The notes below the pieces were generated by a model. The model was not told the DNA's origin and ran no database searches. It saw only the letters and a program-made list of their open reading frames with translations. Source: Nonlabens sp. Ci31 (lineage in GTDB: Bacteria; Bacteroidota; Bacteroidia; Flavobacteriales; Flavobacteriaceae). Taken from it: a DNA stretch of 64,000 nucleotides. The stretch is taken from positions 2,725,501-2,789,500 of the forward strand of contig NZ_CP043633.1 of the NCBI RefSeq assembly GCF_012974865.1, read 5' to 3'. A program made the position numbers and the translations under genes. Below, piece after piece: positions 44,328 to 56,094 of the stretch; the stretch's first letter is position 1, and the number at the start of each line of letters is the position of its first letter.

Positions 44328-44735
44328 ATGGGATTTATGGATAAGCTGTTTAAAACACAGCAAAATAATGCAAAGGAAGTACCAACTGGAATCCCTTGGG
44401 AGCCGCTAGAATCTGAGGATCAATTAGATAATGTGATCAACAATTCTACCTTAAAACCAAAGGTTATTTTTAAACACAGCACGAGATGTGGTATTTCTAG
44501 AATGGTCTTAAAGCAGTTTGAAAATGGTTTTGAAAAAAACGATGATGAAGTTACCTTTTATTTTCTCGATTTATTAAATTATAGAGAGGTAAGTGCTGCT
44601 GTTGCTAGTAAACTTAATGTGGTGCACCAGTCGCCACAAGTGATTATCTTATATAATAAAGAGATTTTACATACAGAATCTCATCAAGGTATTGATATCA
44701 AAAAAGTTCAACAAATTGTGACTAATAAAAAATAA
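44328..44735 (+). CDS. ytxJ: YtxJ-type bacillithiol-system redox protein
   Basis: This 135-residue thioredoxin-fold protein has the family motif FKHSTRCGISRMVLKQFENG with a single active Cys, followed by HQSPQVIILYNKEILHTESH near the C-terminus. It is a monothiol bacilliredoxin-like protein expected to reduce mixed disulfides with bacillithiol. The ATG at 44328 (MGFMDKLFK) gives the expected N-terminus. It is followed after 3 bp by the M48 peptidase gene, so the two form an operon. Confidence 0.88.
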   Translation: MGFMDKLFKTQQNNAKEVPTGIPWEPLESEDQLDNVINNSTLKPKVIFKHSTRCGISRMVLKQFENGFEKNDDEVTFYFLDLLNYREVSAAVASKLNVVHQSPQVIILYNKEILHTESHQGIDIKKVQQIVTNKK

Positions 44736-44738
44736 ATT

Positions 44739-45563
44739 ATGCATCGTAATAAATACCTTTTAATCGCTGTAGTTTTTGTTTTATTCTCTTGTAAAACAAA
44801 TGTTTTTACAGGTAAAAAAACTTTGAACTTTGTGTCTGATAGCACTTTGTTTCCAATGGCTTTTACTCAGTACAATCAGTTTCTGGGAGAAAACAAGGTA
44901 ATTACAGGAACTACAGAGTCTGAAATGATTACTAGAGTTGGTCAGAAAATCAAGACAGCTGCTCAACGATGGTTGAATTCCATCGGTGAAGAAAAATACT
45001 TAGCTGATTATCAATGGGATTATAAATTAGTTCAAGATGAATCGGTAAACGCATGGTGTATGCCTGGCGGTAAAATTGTTTTTTACACAGGCATTTTACC
45101 TATTTGCCAAGGAGAAACAGGTGTAGCAATAGTGATGGGTCACGAAGTGGCTCATGCTTTAGCAAATCACGGCGCACAGCGCATGAGTGCTTCACAAGTA
45201 CAAGCTTTAGGTGCTGTAGGAGTTGCTGTAGGTGGTCAAGTTGCTGGAGCAAGTCAAGAATCGCAACAGCTCATCAATCAAGCCTATGGGATAAGTTCTC
45301 AATTAGGAGGTATGTTGCCATTCTCCCGAGCACATGAAACAGAAGCAGATAAAATAGGTCTGTACCTTGCTGCTATTGCAGGCTATAATCCAGAAGAAGG
45401 CGCACTATTATGGGCACGTATGAAAGCTAATAGCGATGGACAAGCGCCACCAGAATTTTTGAGTACGCATCCATCTAACGATAGCCGTATTGCAAACTTA
45501 AAAGCGCTCGCCCCTCAAGCAAAAGCAGAAGCTGCAAAATACGGAGTAACTTCTTTTCAATAA
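44739..45563 (+). CDS. M48-family zinc metallopeptidase lipoprotein
   Basis: This 274-residue protein has a lipoprotein signal peptide (AVVFVLFSC) followed by an M48 domain. The zinc site is VAIVMGHEVAHALANHGAQR (HExxH), with the third ligand in AHETEADKIGLYLAAIAGYN. It resembles Oma1/LoiP-type periplasmic proteases that degrade misfolded envelope proteins. It follows ytxJ by 3 bp. A short hairpin lies between its stop and the next gene. Confidence 0.9.
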   Translation: MHRNKYLLIAVVFVLFSCKTNVFTGKKTLNFVSDSTLFPMAFTQYNQFLGENKVITGTTESEMITRVGQKIKTAAQRWLNSIGEEKYLADYQWDYKLVQDESVNAWCMPGGKIVFYTGILPICQGETGVAIVMGHEVAHALANHGAQRMSASQVQALGAVGVAVGGQVAGASQESQQLINQAYGISSQLGGMLPFSRAHETEADKIGLYLAAIAGYNPEEGALLWARMKANSDGQAPPEFLSTHPSNDSRIANLKALAPQAKAEAAKYGVTSFQ

Positions 45564-45585
45564 ACGTTTAAAAAGATATACTTTT

Positions 45586-45610
45586 AAAGGGTTCTTAAGG
45601 AACCTTTTTT
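45586..45610 (+). promoter_or_regulatory. Hairpin abutting the MFS transporter start codon
   Basis: AAAGGGTTC pairs with GAACCTTTT (one G-T pair) around a 5-nt loop. A T-run ends at 45610, and the MFS ATG is the very next base (45611). It could be a terminator for the M48 gene or a translational control hairpin for the MFS gene. Only two T residues lie outside the stem. Confidence 0.6.
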
Positions 45611-46942
45611 ATGAAACATAATCTTCCTCGAGGCTCAAAAAAATTGCTCCATGCATGGGCATTTTATGATTGGGCAAATTCCGTATATTCTCTAGTAATT
45701 AACAGCGCTATTTTCCCTATTTTTTACGCAGCGATTAGTATCAAAGCATTTGAAGAAGGAAACGTACCGGAGATGCTTAAAGGAATAAATAATGAATCTA
45801 TCATTATTATAACTACCGCGATCGCTTTTTTAATCGTGAGTATTATTTCTCCCATTCTTTCCGGTATTGCTGACTACTCTGGTAAGAAAAAACGCTTTTT
45901 ACAATTCTTCTGTTATTTAGGAGCTATCTGTTGTATAGGTCTTTCTATGTTTAGCTTTGATTATTTATGGATTAGTTTATTGATTTATATGCTCGCATTG
46001 ATTGGATTTTGGGGAAGTCTGGTTTTTTATAATTCTTACCTTCCAGACATTGCTTTTCCGGAGCAGCAAGACGCTATAAGTGCTAAGGGGTTTTCTATGG
46101 GATATTTAGGAAGTGTACTACTCCTTGTTATTTGTCTGGCATTATTAGAAGGTGGTTTTTACCCAGAAGAGGGTTTGTTGCCAAATAATGAGTATTTCAA
46201 ACTCTATTCTTTTCAGCTTTCTTTTATACTAGTAGGATTGTGGTGGATGGGTTTTGCCCAATACACTTATAAATACCTTCCTTTAGGAACTAAAAAGGAT
46301 CGAAGTGATGTCAAAAACATTTTTACCAATGGTTTTGAAGAACTCAAAAAAATAGGGAAGAGTCTATCTACTAATCTACAGATGAAACGTTATTTAGGAG
46401 CCTTTTTTATCTATAGTATGGCGGTTCAAACAGTTATGTTAGTAGCAACTTATTTTGGTACAGAAGAAGTGCAATGGGAAGAAGACGGCGCTACCATGGG
46501 TTTGATTATCAGTATCCTACTGATCCAGCTGGTAGCTATTTTTGGAGCTTGGTTGGCCAGTTTGCTTTCGCGAAAGCTAGGTAATATCAAAACTCTAATC
46601 GTCATTAATATACTGTGGGCAGTTATATGTGTTTATGGATATTTTGTGGTAACTCCTATGCAATTCTACATAACAGCAGGTTTTGTAGGGCTAGTAATGG
46701 GGTCTATACAAGCCTTATCACGCAGTACCTATTCTAAGATGATTCCAGATGGAAATCCAGATACGGCATCTTATTTCAGCTTCTATGACGTAGCAGAAAA
46801 AATAGGGATCGTGATCGGGATGCTCCTATTTGCCATAGTAGGTGAGATCAGTGGCTCCATGCGAGAGCCTATTTTGTTTTTAATAGTCTTTTTTATAGTG
46901 GGGATAATTCTCCTCTCTAGAGTTCCTTCTTTGAAGAAATAA
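45611..46942 (+). CDS. MFS transporter, UMF1/Atg22-like
   Basis: This 443-residue polytopic membrane protein has about 12 hydrophobic helices. The N-terminal AWAFYDWANSVYSLVINSAI is typical of the UMF1/Atg22-like subgroup (vacuole effluxer family), and IISPILSGIADYSGKKKRFL carries the MFS A-like loop. The GLVMGSIQALSRSTYSKMIP region is also shared by this subgroup. The substrate is unknown; amino acid efflux is proposed for yeast relatives. The coding region contains an iterated palindrome (46564-46577, encoding LSRK). Confidence 0.87.
   Translation: MKHNLPRGSKKLLHAWAFYDWANSVYSLVINSAIFPIFYAAISIKAFEEGNVPEMLKGINNESIIIITTAIAFLIVSIISPILSGIADYSGKKKRFLQFFCYLGAICCIGLSMFSFDYLWISLLIYMLALIGFWGSLVFYNSYLPDIAFPEQQDAISAKGFSMGYLGSVLLLVICLALLEGGFYPEEGLLPNNEYFKLYSFQLSFILVGLWWMGFAQYTYKYLPLGTKKDRSDVKNIFTNGFEELKKIGKSLSTNLQMKRYLGAFFIYSMAVQTVMLVATYFGTEEVQWEEDGATMGLIISILLIQLVAIFGAWLASLLSRKLGNIKTLIVINILWAVICVYGYFVVTPMQFYITAGFVGLVMGSIQALSRSTYSKMIPDGNPDTASYFSFYDVAEKIGIVIGMLLFAIVGEISGSMREPILFLIVFFIVGIILLSRVPSLKK
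46564..46577. repeat. Iterated palindrome GCTTTCGCGAAAGC inside the MFS gene
   Basis: A perfect 14-bp palindrome in the coding region, read as LSRKL, which is the third possible reading frame of the motif. Confidence 0.9.
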
Positions 46943-47043
46943 AGGCAATTTTAAATAGTTTAAATCAATTGATAATTCAAAACCAATAGTATTTAGCTAT
47001 ACTAATGTAGTTATAAAAAATTAAGCTTGGAGATGCGCATTCA

Positions 47044-49338
<2,295 letters not shown>

Positions 49339-49354
49339 ATACATCATGCTTTTA

Positions 49355-49400
49355 AATAATAATTCCCCAAATCAGCAGGTTGATTTGGGGAATTATTATT
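49355..49400. terminator. Very stable terminator after katG
   Basis: A perfect 20-bp stem (49355-49374 pairing with 49381-49400; core AATTCCCCAAATCA) around the loop GCAGGT. It lies between katG and the converging adhesin operon and can serve both strands. Confidence 0.9.
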
Positions 49401-49417
49401 TTACGGGATGCTATAAG

Positions 49418-50146
49418 CTACATTTTCGTAATATCACCACTACCCATAATATTTTTTTTTATTTTGCTGGGAGCTCCTTTATATCTTAAATCTCCAGAAC
49501 CTACTATGGAGGCTTGAAGTTCTCCACCAGTGCAATAAACAGAAACGTCACCACTTCCTGCAATGGACGCATCTACATTATTTGCTTTAAGATTAAATGC
49601 TGAAATATCGCCGCTTCCAGCTACACTTGCATCCAGATACTCCGTACGACCGCTCAATTTTACATCACCACTTCCAGCAATGTTTACCTGAAGTTTTTCT
49701 GATTCTACGTCTACAGAAATATCGCCGCTTCCAGCTACAGAAATATTCATATTTCTAGACTTGAGTTTTATAGTACTTGTAATATCACCACTTCCAGCCA
49801 TACTTAAACTACTGATTTTTTCCACTGTAACGGTAATTTGAATTCCTTTACGTGTGTTGATGTTGTAACCATCTTCAATTCCTATTTCTAGTCGGTCCCC
49901 TTTTACTTCGACCTCCAGGTGTTGCATAATGTTAGATTCGGCCTCCACGGTTATAGTTCCTTCTTTTCCTTCTACGAGAATAATGTCTAGACTGTTTCTA
50001 CCAGAGATTTTGTCATAATCAGACGTTTGGAACACTTTAGTGATGACCTCGCCATTTCCGTTGACGCGTTTATTACTTCCCCACCATTGGGCGTTTGAGG
50101 TATTGATTCCCAATATAGCTATTAGGAGTAGGAGCATATGTTTCAT
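49418..50146 (-). CDS. Head-GIN-domain (DUF2807) secreted protein
   Basis: A protein of about 242 residues from the ATG at 50146 (MKHMLLLLIAILGINTSNAQ), chosen over an upstream in-frame ATG because it begins with a signal peptide. The mature region shows the regular repeats of a right-handed beta-helix built on AGSGDI: SMAGSGDITSTI, SVAGSGDISVDV, NIAGSGDVKLS, SVAGSGDISAF, SIAGSGDVSVY. This is the putative auto-transporter adhesin head GIN domain. It is the last gene of a four-gene operon with a sigma factor, 59 bp after the DUF4097-type gene. Confidence 0.88.
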   Translation of the reverse strand: MKHMLLLLIAILGINTSNAQWWGSNKRVNGNGEVITKVFQTSDYDKISGRNSLDIILVEGKEGTITVEAESNIMQHLEVEVKGDRLEIGIEDGYNINTRKGIQITVTVEKISSLSMAGSGDITSTIKLKSRNMNISVAGSGDISVDVESEKLQVNIAGSGDVKLSGRTEYLDASVAGSGDISAFNLKANNVDASIAGSGDVSVYCTGGELQASIVGSGDLRYKGAPSKIKKNIMGSGDITKM

Positions 50147-50205
50147 GATATAGTAGTTTTTAAGTTTTTTTTTAGATGGCACGTGGTTTTGAGTCGGCTG
50201 ATTAT

Positions 50206-51303
50206 TTAATTTTTCTTTAGACTCACACCTCCAAAGCTGGATCTTATGTTGATGACTGCTGTACTGCTTTTAGGACCGCAATAGCCAGATTTTTGCTTGT
50301 CTGTGTTGTCACTTTCAGAACTTGTTACCGTTAAATCATCGGAGAGTTTGATACTGGAAAACTCTGTGTCAATATCAAATCTAAAAGAGGCCTCTGGATG
50401 ATAGTTGATTTTTATAGTGGTGTATTCTGATTTAACAGTCGCTTCTTTAAAATCACGTCCTAGCTCTGCAATACTGATGGATCCAAAGTCTGTATTTAAG
50501 TTGACAAGCTCTTTTACATGACCTATTTTTATGGTAGTATAGTCGCCCCGACCTATTAATTTAGTCACATCATCTGTTTGTATGGTAGAAAAGTCTCCAT
50601 TAAAATCTAGAATTTTCACATTGTGGAACTTAGCTTTGGTATAATCACCTTTGTAGGTGACTTTTTCTGCTCCGTAAAGCTCAAAGCCACTAAAGTCAGC
50701 TTGTATGTTTCCTGACTTCATGTAGTCTATGTGTGAGTTATTAGTATAATCAAATTTAAGATCATTATTCTCTGCTAGGAGTTGACCTATGTCCAGCCTT
50801 CCAAAGTCACATTTGATAGAGGCGCGGCCTTTTAACCTATCGAGAATTACAGCGCCATAATCGTTACTTATATCTAGTGAAGCGGTAACCGGCATCTTGA
50901 TGATGTAATCTATTTTCATATTAGAACTTCGGTTGGAATCGCTTCCAAATAATAAGTTCCATAAACCGCCACTGTTGTTAGAGCTGTGCTCAGCATCAGT
51001 TATAGCACTCACCTTAGAAGCACTAGCTTCAAAATCTATATCTATATCTTGGAGTTGGTCGATAACGCGATCTTCATTATTACCACTTACTTGAACAGTA
51101 ATATCTATAGATACAGTAGGAGAATCCCAGGTGGTAATGCTCACACTACCGAACTCGTTTTGAATAGCCACCAGACAATTTTTATTGACATTAAAAGTTT
51201 TACTAATTTTTTTGGACTTGGTATATTTCCCGTCTTCAGGACCAGCAGCAAGTAATGCTGGAAGTAAAAACAGCAGGATACTTAATTTATATAAATGTTT
51301 CAT
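50206..51303 (-). CDS. Secreted beta-helical adhesin-like protein (DUF4097 type)
   Basis: This 365-residue protein has a signal peptide (LLFLLPALLAAG). It has repeated strands of DUF4097/GIN-like type: LVAIQNEFGSVSITTWDSPT, ISNDYGAVILDRLKGRASIK, KCDFGRLDIGQLLAENNDLK, LNTDFGSISIAELGR, and DTEFSSIKLSD. It is probably a periplasmic or surface-exposed beta-helix. Its start overlaps the anti-sigma gene by 17 bp, indicating coupling. With the GIN protein it is likely the regulon output or sensor of the upstream ECF sigma system. Confidence 0.82.
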   Translation of the reverse strand: MKHLYKLSILLFLLPALLAAGPEDGKYTKSKKISKTFNVNKNCLVAIQNEFGSVSITTWDSPTVSIDITVQVSGNNEDRVIDQLQDIDIDFEASASKVSAITDAEHSSNNSGGLWNLLFGSDSNRSSNMKIDYIIKMPVTASLDISNDYGAVILDRLKGRASIKCDFGRLDIGQLLAENNDLKFDYTNNSHIDYMKSGNIQADFSGFELYGAEKVTYKGDYTKAKFHNVKILDFNGDFSTIQTDDVTKLIGRGDYTTIKIGHVKELVNLNTDFGSISIAELGRDFKEATVKSEYTTIKINYHPEASFRFDIDTEFSSIKLSDDLTVTSSESDNTDKQKSGYCGPKSSTAVINIRSSFGGVSLKKN

Positions 51304-51895
51304 CTTCTTGTTCTTTAAAATTTTTCAGTTGTTCTATTTGTTTAAGAGCAGTTTCTAATAAATCGATTCTATTTTGAAAATTTTGAATCATTGCAGCGAT
51401 AACCGCTTTACTATCGTTATTTATTTTAAAATCTGCTTTGATGGACTTGTAATCCACTTCTAATTTATTCAATGTCTTTTTGGTGTCGGCGATGATGCGC
51501 TCTGTATGAGGGGTTTGTTCTTTGTTGAGCTTTTCTAACTCTTCTTGGATAGTTGTTGTGAAAAAGTCTTGTGCTTGCGCCATTTCTGGTGACACACTAG
51601 AAAGTCCGTTATCTACTGCTGCGGTAGGAGCTAGGCGCATTCCCACAAACCCTAATAAAACAGCCAGTCCAGCAACTAGCGACCATTTGAACCAGGAGTT
51701 CATAGGGATCACCTTGAGATCTTTCTGTGCTTTATCAACAGGGAGTGAGTCCATAAGGATCACATCACTTTCTGGATGCTCCTCTTCTTCACAAGCTGCT
51801 TCCAGCTTTTCTAAAAATCTATTTCTATGGCCGCTAGGCAATGATTCTGTATTAAAATCTTGTTTTGCAAACCATTCCTTCATGTCCTTTTTCAT
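51287..51895 (-). CDS. Probable anti-sigma factor (single-pass membrane protein)
   Basis: This 202-residue protein starts MKKDMKEWFAKQDFNTESLP and GHRNRFLEKLE, has one transmembrane helix at about residues 72-92 (WFKWSLVAGLAVLLGFVGM), and then a periplasmic coiled-coil-like region (TIQEELEKLNKEQTPHTERI...LLETALKQIEQLKNFKEQED). Size, membrane topology and the 4-bp overlap with the ECF sigma gene indicate an anti-sigma factor, although no zinc-binding HxxxCxxC motif is seen. Confidence 0.75.
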   Translation of the reverse strand: MKKDMKEWFAKQDFNTESLPSGHRNRFLEKLEAACEEEEHPESDVILMDSLPVDKAQKDLKVIPMNSWFKWSLVAGLAVLLGFVGMRLAPTAAVDNGLSSVSPEMAQAQDFFTTTIQEELEKLNKEQTPHTERIIADTKKTLNKLEVDYKSIKADFKINNDSKAVIAAMIQNFQNRIDLLETALKQIEQLKNFKEQEDETFI

Positions 51896-52440
51896 ATCAG
51901 TTGCATTTTATTTCTCAGGCTTTCTTTGGCTCTTGAGATCGTGGTTCTGCACATGGCATTTGACACTCCCATAATCTCACTTATTTCTTCATTATCCATT
52001 CCTTCGATAAGGCTTAGCGTTAAAACTTGTCGGTAATTATCTTGTAGTAATTTCATGACTTCGAGTACTTTCTTAGCGGTCATTCCAGCAGCTTCCATGT
52101 CGATCTGCACATCTGTTTGCTGTTCCATATCGTAGGCGACATCATCATAAGCTACCTGAGGCATTTTCTTTGCTTTCTTTAAGTGTGTCAGACTATTGTT
52201 GATTACGATTTTTTTCAACCAGCAGCCAAAAGTCGCTTCACGGTTCCATTGTGCCATCTTAGCAAAAGCTGTGATCATGCTTTCTTGCATAATATCTTCG
52301 GCTAGAGCGCTGTCTTTTACAATTCTTAATGCCACATGGTACATTCCACCAGCATATTGATCATAGACACGCATTTGTGCCTTGCGATCGCCTTGTTCAC
52401 AGCCGTTATAAAGTTCTATTTCAGTTATCGATAAAGTCAC
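51892..52440 (-). CDS. ECF-type RNA polymerase sigma factor
   Basis: This 182-residue sigma-70-family protein has region 2 (YHVALRIVKDSALAEDIMQE, SMITAFAKMAQWNREATFGC) and region 4 (LTLSLIEGMDNEEISEIMGV, SNAMCRTTISRAKESLRNKM), with a helix-turn-helix. It is the first gene of an operon with a probable anti-sigma factor and two adhesin-like beta-helix proteins; all junctions in the first three genes overlap. It probably directs RNA polymerase to envelope-related genes. The -7/-33 recognition sites are not evident. Confidence 0.9.
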   Translation of the reverse strand: MTLSITEIELYNGCEQGDRKAQMRVYDQYAGGMYHVALRIVKDSALAEDIMQESMITAFAKMAQWNREATFGCWLKKIVINNSLTHLKKAKKMPQVAYDDVAYDMEQQTDVQIDMEAAGMTAKKVLEVMKLLQDNYRQVLTLSLIEGMDNEEISEIMGVSNAMCRTTISRAKESLRNKMQLI

Positions 52441-52612
52441 TTGGTCAGTGTTACGCTTTAAAGATGCAATTTATTCCAGGATGTTACACTTCATGGCAAG
52501 GAATTTGAAATTTATGATAGGAGTACGTAGTAGAATGTGTAGAACACCTTTCTATGAGAACCTGTAAGACTGTTTAGTAGTTTGATAATGTGGTTCTTAT
52601 GTGTTGTAATTC

Positions 52613-52628
52613 CGCTTTCGCGAAAGCG
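52613..52628. repeat. Iterated palindrome GCTTTCGCGAAAGC upstream of lon
   Basis: A 16-bp perfect palindrome in the divergent spacer between the sigma factor operon and lon, 67 bp before the lon GTG. Confidence 0.9.
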
Positions 52629-52694
52629 AAACAGTTACCAACACCGTGCAAAAAATAATTATTACAAATAAAAGCCAACAGTCTATATGACATT

Positions 52695-55166
52695 GTGGCG
52701 ACTGAAAAAGATATGTTCAAACCAAAGAAATTTTCAATAGACAACTTGTCACTCCAAGAATTTGATCAAGACGCGGAATTTATCCCCTTATTGAGCAGCG
52801 AGGACGAGGAAGAAATGAATAAGGAAAGTGTGCCAGAAACCTTATCCATACTGCCATTGCGCAACATGGTATTATTTCCTGGTGTCGTAATTCCCATCAC
52901 TGCAGGACGTGATCGTTCTATTAAATTATTACAGGAAGCTAATAAAAAAGGGCTCGCTATAGGTGTTGTAGCTCAAAAGGACGAAGATGTCGAAGAGCCT
53001 TCTATTGAAGACCTTCACACGACTGGTGTGGTAGCAAAAATATTGAAGATTTTCAAAATGCCTGACGGTAATACAACCGTAATTATTCAAGGTAAGAAGC
53101 GTTTTGAAATGGGTGAAATGGTAACAGAGCAGCCTTTTATCACTGCTGTAGCTAAGGATATTCCAGATATACGACCAGTAAAAGAAGATCCAGAATTCAA
53201 GGCGATTATTGAAAAAATCAAGGAACTAGCTCTTGAGATCATTAAAGAAAGCCCCAACATTCCTAGTGAGGCTTCTTTTGCTATTAAGAATATTGAGTCT
53301 GATTCATTTTTAGTGAATTTTGTCTCTTCTAATATGAATTTGAAAGTAGAGGAAAAGCAAAAAGTTCTTGAAATCGATGATTTAAAAGAACGAGCACTAG
53401 AGACTTTGCGTTTTATGAATATAGAACGTCAGAAATTAGAGCTTAAAAACGATATACAGTCTAAAGTACAGACAGATATCAATAAGCAACAACGAGAATA
53501 TTACTTGCACCAGCAAATGAAAACCATCCAAGATGAGTTGGGTGGCGGCGTTTCTTCTCATCAAGAAGTGGATGAAATGCGCCAGCGCGCCAAGAAAAAG
53601 AAATGGGATGATACTGTAAAGGAGCATTTTGAAAAAGAGTTGTCAAAGTTGCAACGCATGAATCCACAAGTAGCTGAATATTCTATACATCGTAATTATT
53701 TGGACTTAATTCTCGATCTGCCATGGAACCACTATTCTAAGGATAACTTTGACTTGAAACGCGCCATGAAAATTCTAGATCGCGATCATTACGGTCTGGA
53801 CGAAGTAAAGAAACGCATCATTGAATATCTAGCCGTTTTGAAACTGCGTAATGATATGAAGTCGCCTATACTTTGTTTGTACGGCCCTCCAGGAGTTGGG
53901 AAAACATCTCTAGGTAAGTCCGTTGCTGAGGCCTTAGGACGGGAGTATGTGCGTATTTCCTTAGGTGGATTAAGAGATGAAGCAGAAATACGTGGTCACC
54001 GTAAAACCTACATAGGAGCGATGCCTGGACGTATCATACAAAGTATTAAAAAGGCCAAAACTTCAAATCCTGTTTTTGTACTGGATGAGATTGATAAATT
54101 GAGCAACTCCCATAATGGAGACCCTTCTAGTGCGATGCTGGAAGTGCTAGATCCAGAGCAAAACAATTCCTTTTATGACAACTTTCTAGAAATGGGGTTT
54201 GACTTAAGCAAAGTGATGTTTATTGCGACTAGTAATAGTTTAAACACCATACAACCTGCATTGCGCGACCGTATGGAGATCATCAATGTGACGGGTTACA
54301 CGATAGAAGAAAAAGTAGAAATAGGAAAACAACATTTACTTCCTAAGCAATTAAAGGAGCACGGACTGGACAAGTCTCATATCAAAATAGCCAAACCTCA
54401 GATTGAAAAAATTGTAGAAGGTTATACACGTGAAAGTGGCGTGAGATCTCTAGATAAGCAAATTGCTAAGATGGTACGTTATGCAGCCAAAAGCATTGCC
54501 ATGGAAGAGGACTACGATCTTAAAGTGACTAATGAAACGGTTATTAAAGTATTAGGATCGCCTAGAATGGAACGCGATAAGTATGAGAATAATGATGTTG
54601 CCGGTGTGGTTACAGGACTGGCATGGACTCGAGTAGGTGGGGATATTCTTTTTATTGAATCCATTCTTTCTAAAGGGAAAGGAAATCTTACCATAACGGG
54701 TAACCTTGGTAAAGTGATGAAGGAAAGTGCTACCATAGCGATGGAGTACATCAAATCTAACGCCGAAGAATTGGGGATAGATAGCTCGGTATTTGAAAAA
54801 TACAACGTACATATTCACGTGCCAGAAGGAGCTACTCCAAAAGACGGGCCTAGTGCCGGAGTAACCATGTTAACTTCATTAGTTTCTTTGTTTACACAAC
54901 GTAAAGTGAAGAAAAGTCTTGCGATGACTGGAGAAATCACGCTTAGAGGTAAAGTATTACCAGTAGGTGGTATCAAAGAAAAAATTCTTGCGGCAAAACG
55001 TGCGAGAATTAAAGAGATCCTTCTTTGTGAGCAAAATCGTAGAGACATAGAAGAAATCAAAGCCGATTATATCAAAGGCTTGACCTTTCATTATGTAAGT
55101 GATATGAGTAATGTGCTGGAATTAGCCCTTACGAAGCAGAAAGTAAAGAATGCAAAGAAATTGTAA
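52695..55166 (+). CDS. lon: ATP-dependent protease Lon
   Basis: This 823-residue AAA+ serine protease degrades misfolded and regulatory proteins. It has an N-terminal LON substrate-binding domain ([20 protein letters not shown]), Walker [21 protein letters not shown], Walker [21 protein letters not shown], and a C-terminal protease domain with catalytic Ser in [15 protein letters not shown] and Lys in [14 protein letters not shown]. The start may be GTG at 52695 or ATG at 52713; the GTG start gives an extra MATEKD. Followed by a strong terminator. Confidence 0.96.
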   Translation: MATEKDMFKPKKFSIDNLSLQEFDQDAEFIPLLSSEDEEEMNKESVPETLSILPLRNMVLFPGVVIPITAGRDRSIKLLQEANKKGLAIGVVAQKDEDVEEPSIEDLHTTGVVAKILKIFKMPDGNTTVIIQGKKRFEMGEMVTEQPFITAVAKDIPDIRPVKEDPEFKAIIEKIKELALEIIKESPNIPSEASFAIKNIESDSFLVNFVSSNMNLKVEEKQKVLEIDDLKERALETLRFMNIERQKLELKNDIQSKVQTDINKQQREYYLHQQMKTIQDELGGGVSSHQEVDEMRQRAKKKKWDDTVKEHFEKELSKLQRMNPQVAEYSIHRNYLDLILDLPWNHYSKDNFDLKRAMKILDRDHYGLDEVKKRIIEYLAVLKLRNDMKSPILCLYGPPGVGKTSLGKSVAEALGREYVRISLGGLRDEAEIRGHRKTYIGAMPGRIIQSIKKAKTSNPVFVLDEIDKLSNSHNGDPSSAMLEVLDPEQNNSFYDNFLEMGFDLSKVMFIATSNSLNTIQPALRDRMEIINVTGYTIEEKVEIGKQHLLPKQLKEHGLDKSHIKIAKPQIEKIVEGYTRESGVRSLDKQIAKMVRYAAKSIAMEEDYDLKVTNETVIKVLGSPRMERDKYENNDVAGVVTGLAWTRVGGDILFIESILSKGKGNLTITGNLGKVMKESATIAMEYIKSNAEELGIDSSVFEKYNVHIHVPEGATPKDGPSAGVTMLTSLVSLFTQRKVKKSLAMTGEITLRGKVLPVGGIKEKILAAKRARIKEILLCEQNRRDIEEIKADYIKGLTFHYVSDMSNVLELALTKQKVKNAKKL

Positions 55167-55187
55167 ATAAAATAATTTCTAATAGAT

Positions 55188-55220
55188 AAAAAGGTCGAGA
55201 AGCAATTCTCGACCTTTTTT
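55188..55220 (+). terminator. Terminator after lon
   Basis: AAAAAGGTCGAGAA pairs perfectly with TTCTCGACCTTTTT across loop GCAA, and a T-run follows. Confidence 0.93.
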
Positions 55221-55657
55221 GTTTTATGTCATTTTGCTGCATAGCGCAGCTCACTAATTTTATCTGGTGGTCTGTTCATTAGCAGTATGTTGCTTTGCTG
55301 AGAATGAAAAGTGTTTTATTTGAAATTTGTTCTATCTAAATTGATCATTATACGGAGCAGAATGAATGCTGCACTGTATGATGATTTCTTAATTTTTAAT
55401 TATAATAGAGATCATTTTCCAGTATTGCTGCACCCTTCTGACCAATGCACCTTGCACTTACTTTGACCTCTAGTGCATTTATACTTCAGTCTTCTGATGC
55501 AGGCTTCTTAGTAGAGTATATTTTTAAAGCCTGTAGAGCTATGGGCTGTAGCGCCTATTCTAATAAAAGGGTTTTGAAATCATGCTTAGTTGAGCACTCC
55601 AACTAACTTAGTAATGTCAAATCTGCTGATTTTACCTCTTCAGGCTTACAAGCAAAA
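55221..55657. other. Intergenic stretch without recognised features
   Basis: About 440 bp between the lon terminator and the end of the small secreted protein cassette. No convincing reading frame, promoter, hairpin or RNA gene was seen. Confidence 0.4.
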
Positions 55658-56092
55658 TCACATCTTACTATAATCCACCACCAGCTTCTTGTACCATTTC
55701 CCTAAGTCTCCTGGGATCTCTTTATAATTCTTAGTCAGTTCTGTTGCTAGTCTGGAGTTAGAACGCTCTTTTACGGATGGATTTGCGGTCAGATAGCCTT
55801 GGAATTTCCCAGCATCATCTATAATTTTTGGTGCTTTGTTTGAAACGCTGTTCCATGGTGACAGCGGATTATTTGGATCTCCATAATTATTTAAATCGTT
55901 CCATATAGAACTGTTGCTAAAATTACTTCCATAATCACCAAAAGCATTCCATATGGACTTGCTATCAAATCTAGAACAGTCTAGACAGCCTAAATACTCG
56001 GTATAATCTGCGCCCCCGTAGAGATGTAAGTTTTGAGAACTAGCGTAGGTACTGCTGGCAATAAAAAAAAGTAAGGCTATAATAACTTTCAT
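55658..56092 (-). CDS. Secreted protein with SIWN-type repeats
   Basis: This 144-residue protein has a signal peptide (MKVIIALLFFIASSTYASSQ). It begins LHLYGGADYTEYLGCLDCSR, with a CxxC pair, followed by three loose repeats containing S(I/P)WN: SIWNAFGDYGSNFSNS, SIWNDLNNYGDPNN, SPWNSVS. Then comes KIIDDAGKFQGYLTANPSVK. This arrangement matches a widespread but uncharacterised bacterial family I recognise by its YLGCLxC...SIWN pattern. It starts 2 bp after the stop of the 99-residue gene, so they form an operon. Confidence 0.7.
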   Translation of the reverse strand: MKVIIALLFFIASSTYASSQNLHLYGGADYTEYLGCLDCSRFDSKSIWNAFGDYGSNFSNSSIWNDLNNYGDPNNPLSPWNSVSNKAPKIIDDAGKFQGYLTANPSVKERSNSRLATELTKNYKEIPGDLGKWYKKLVVDYSKM

Positions 56093-56094
56093 AA

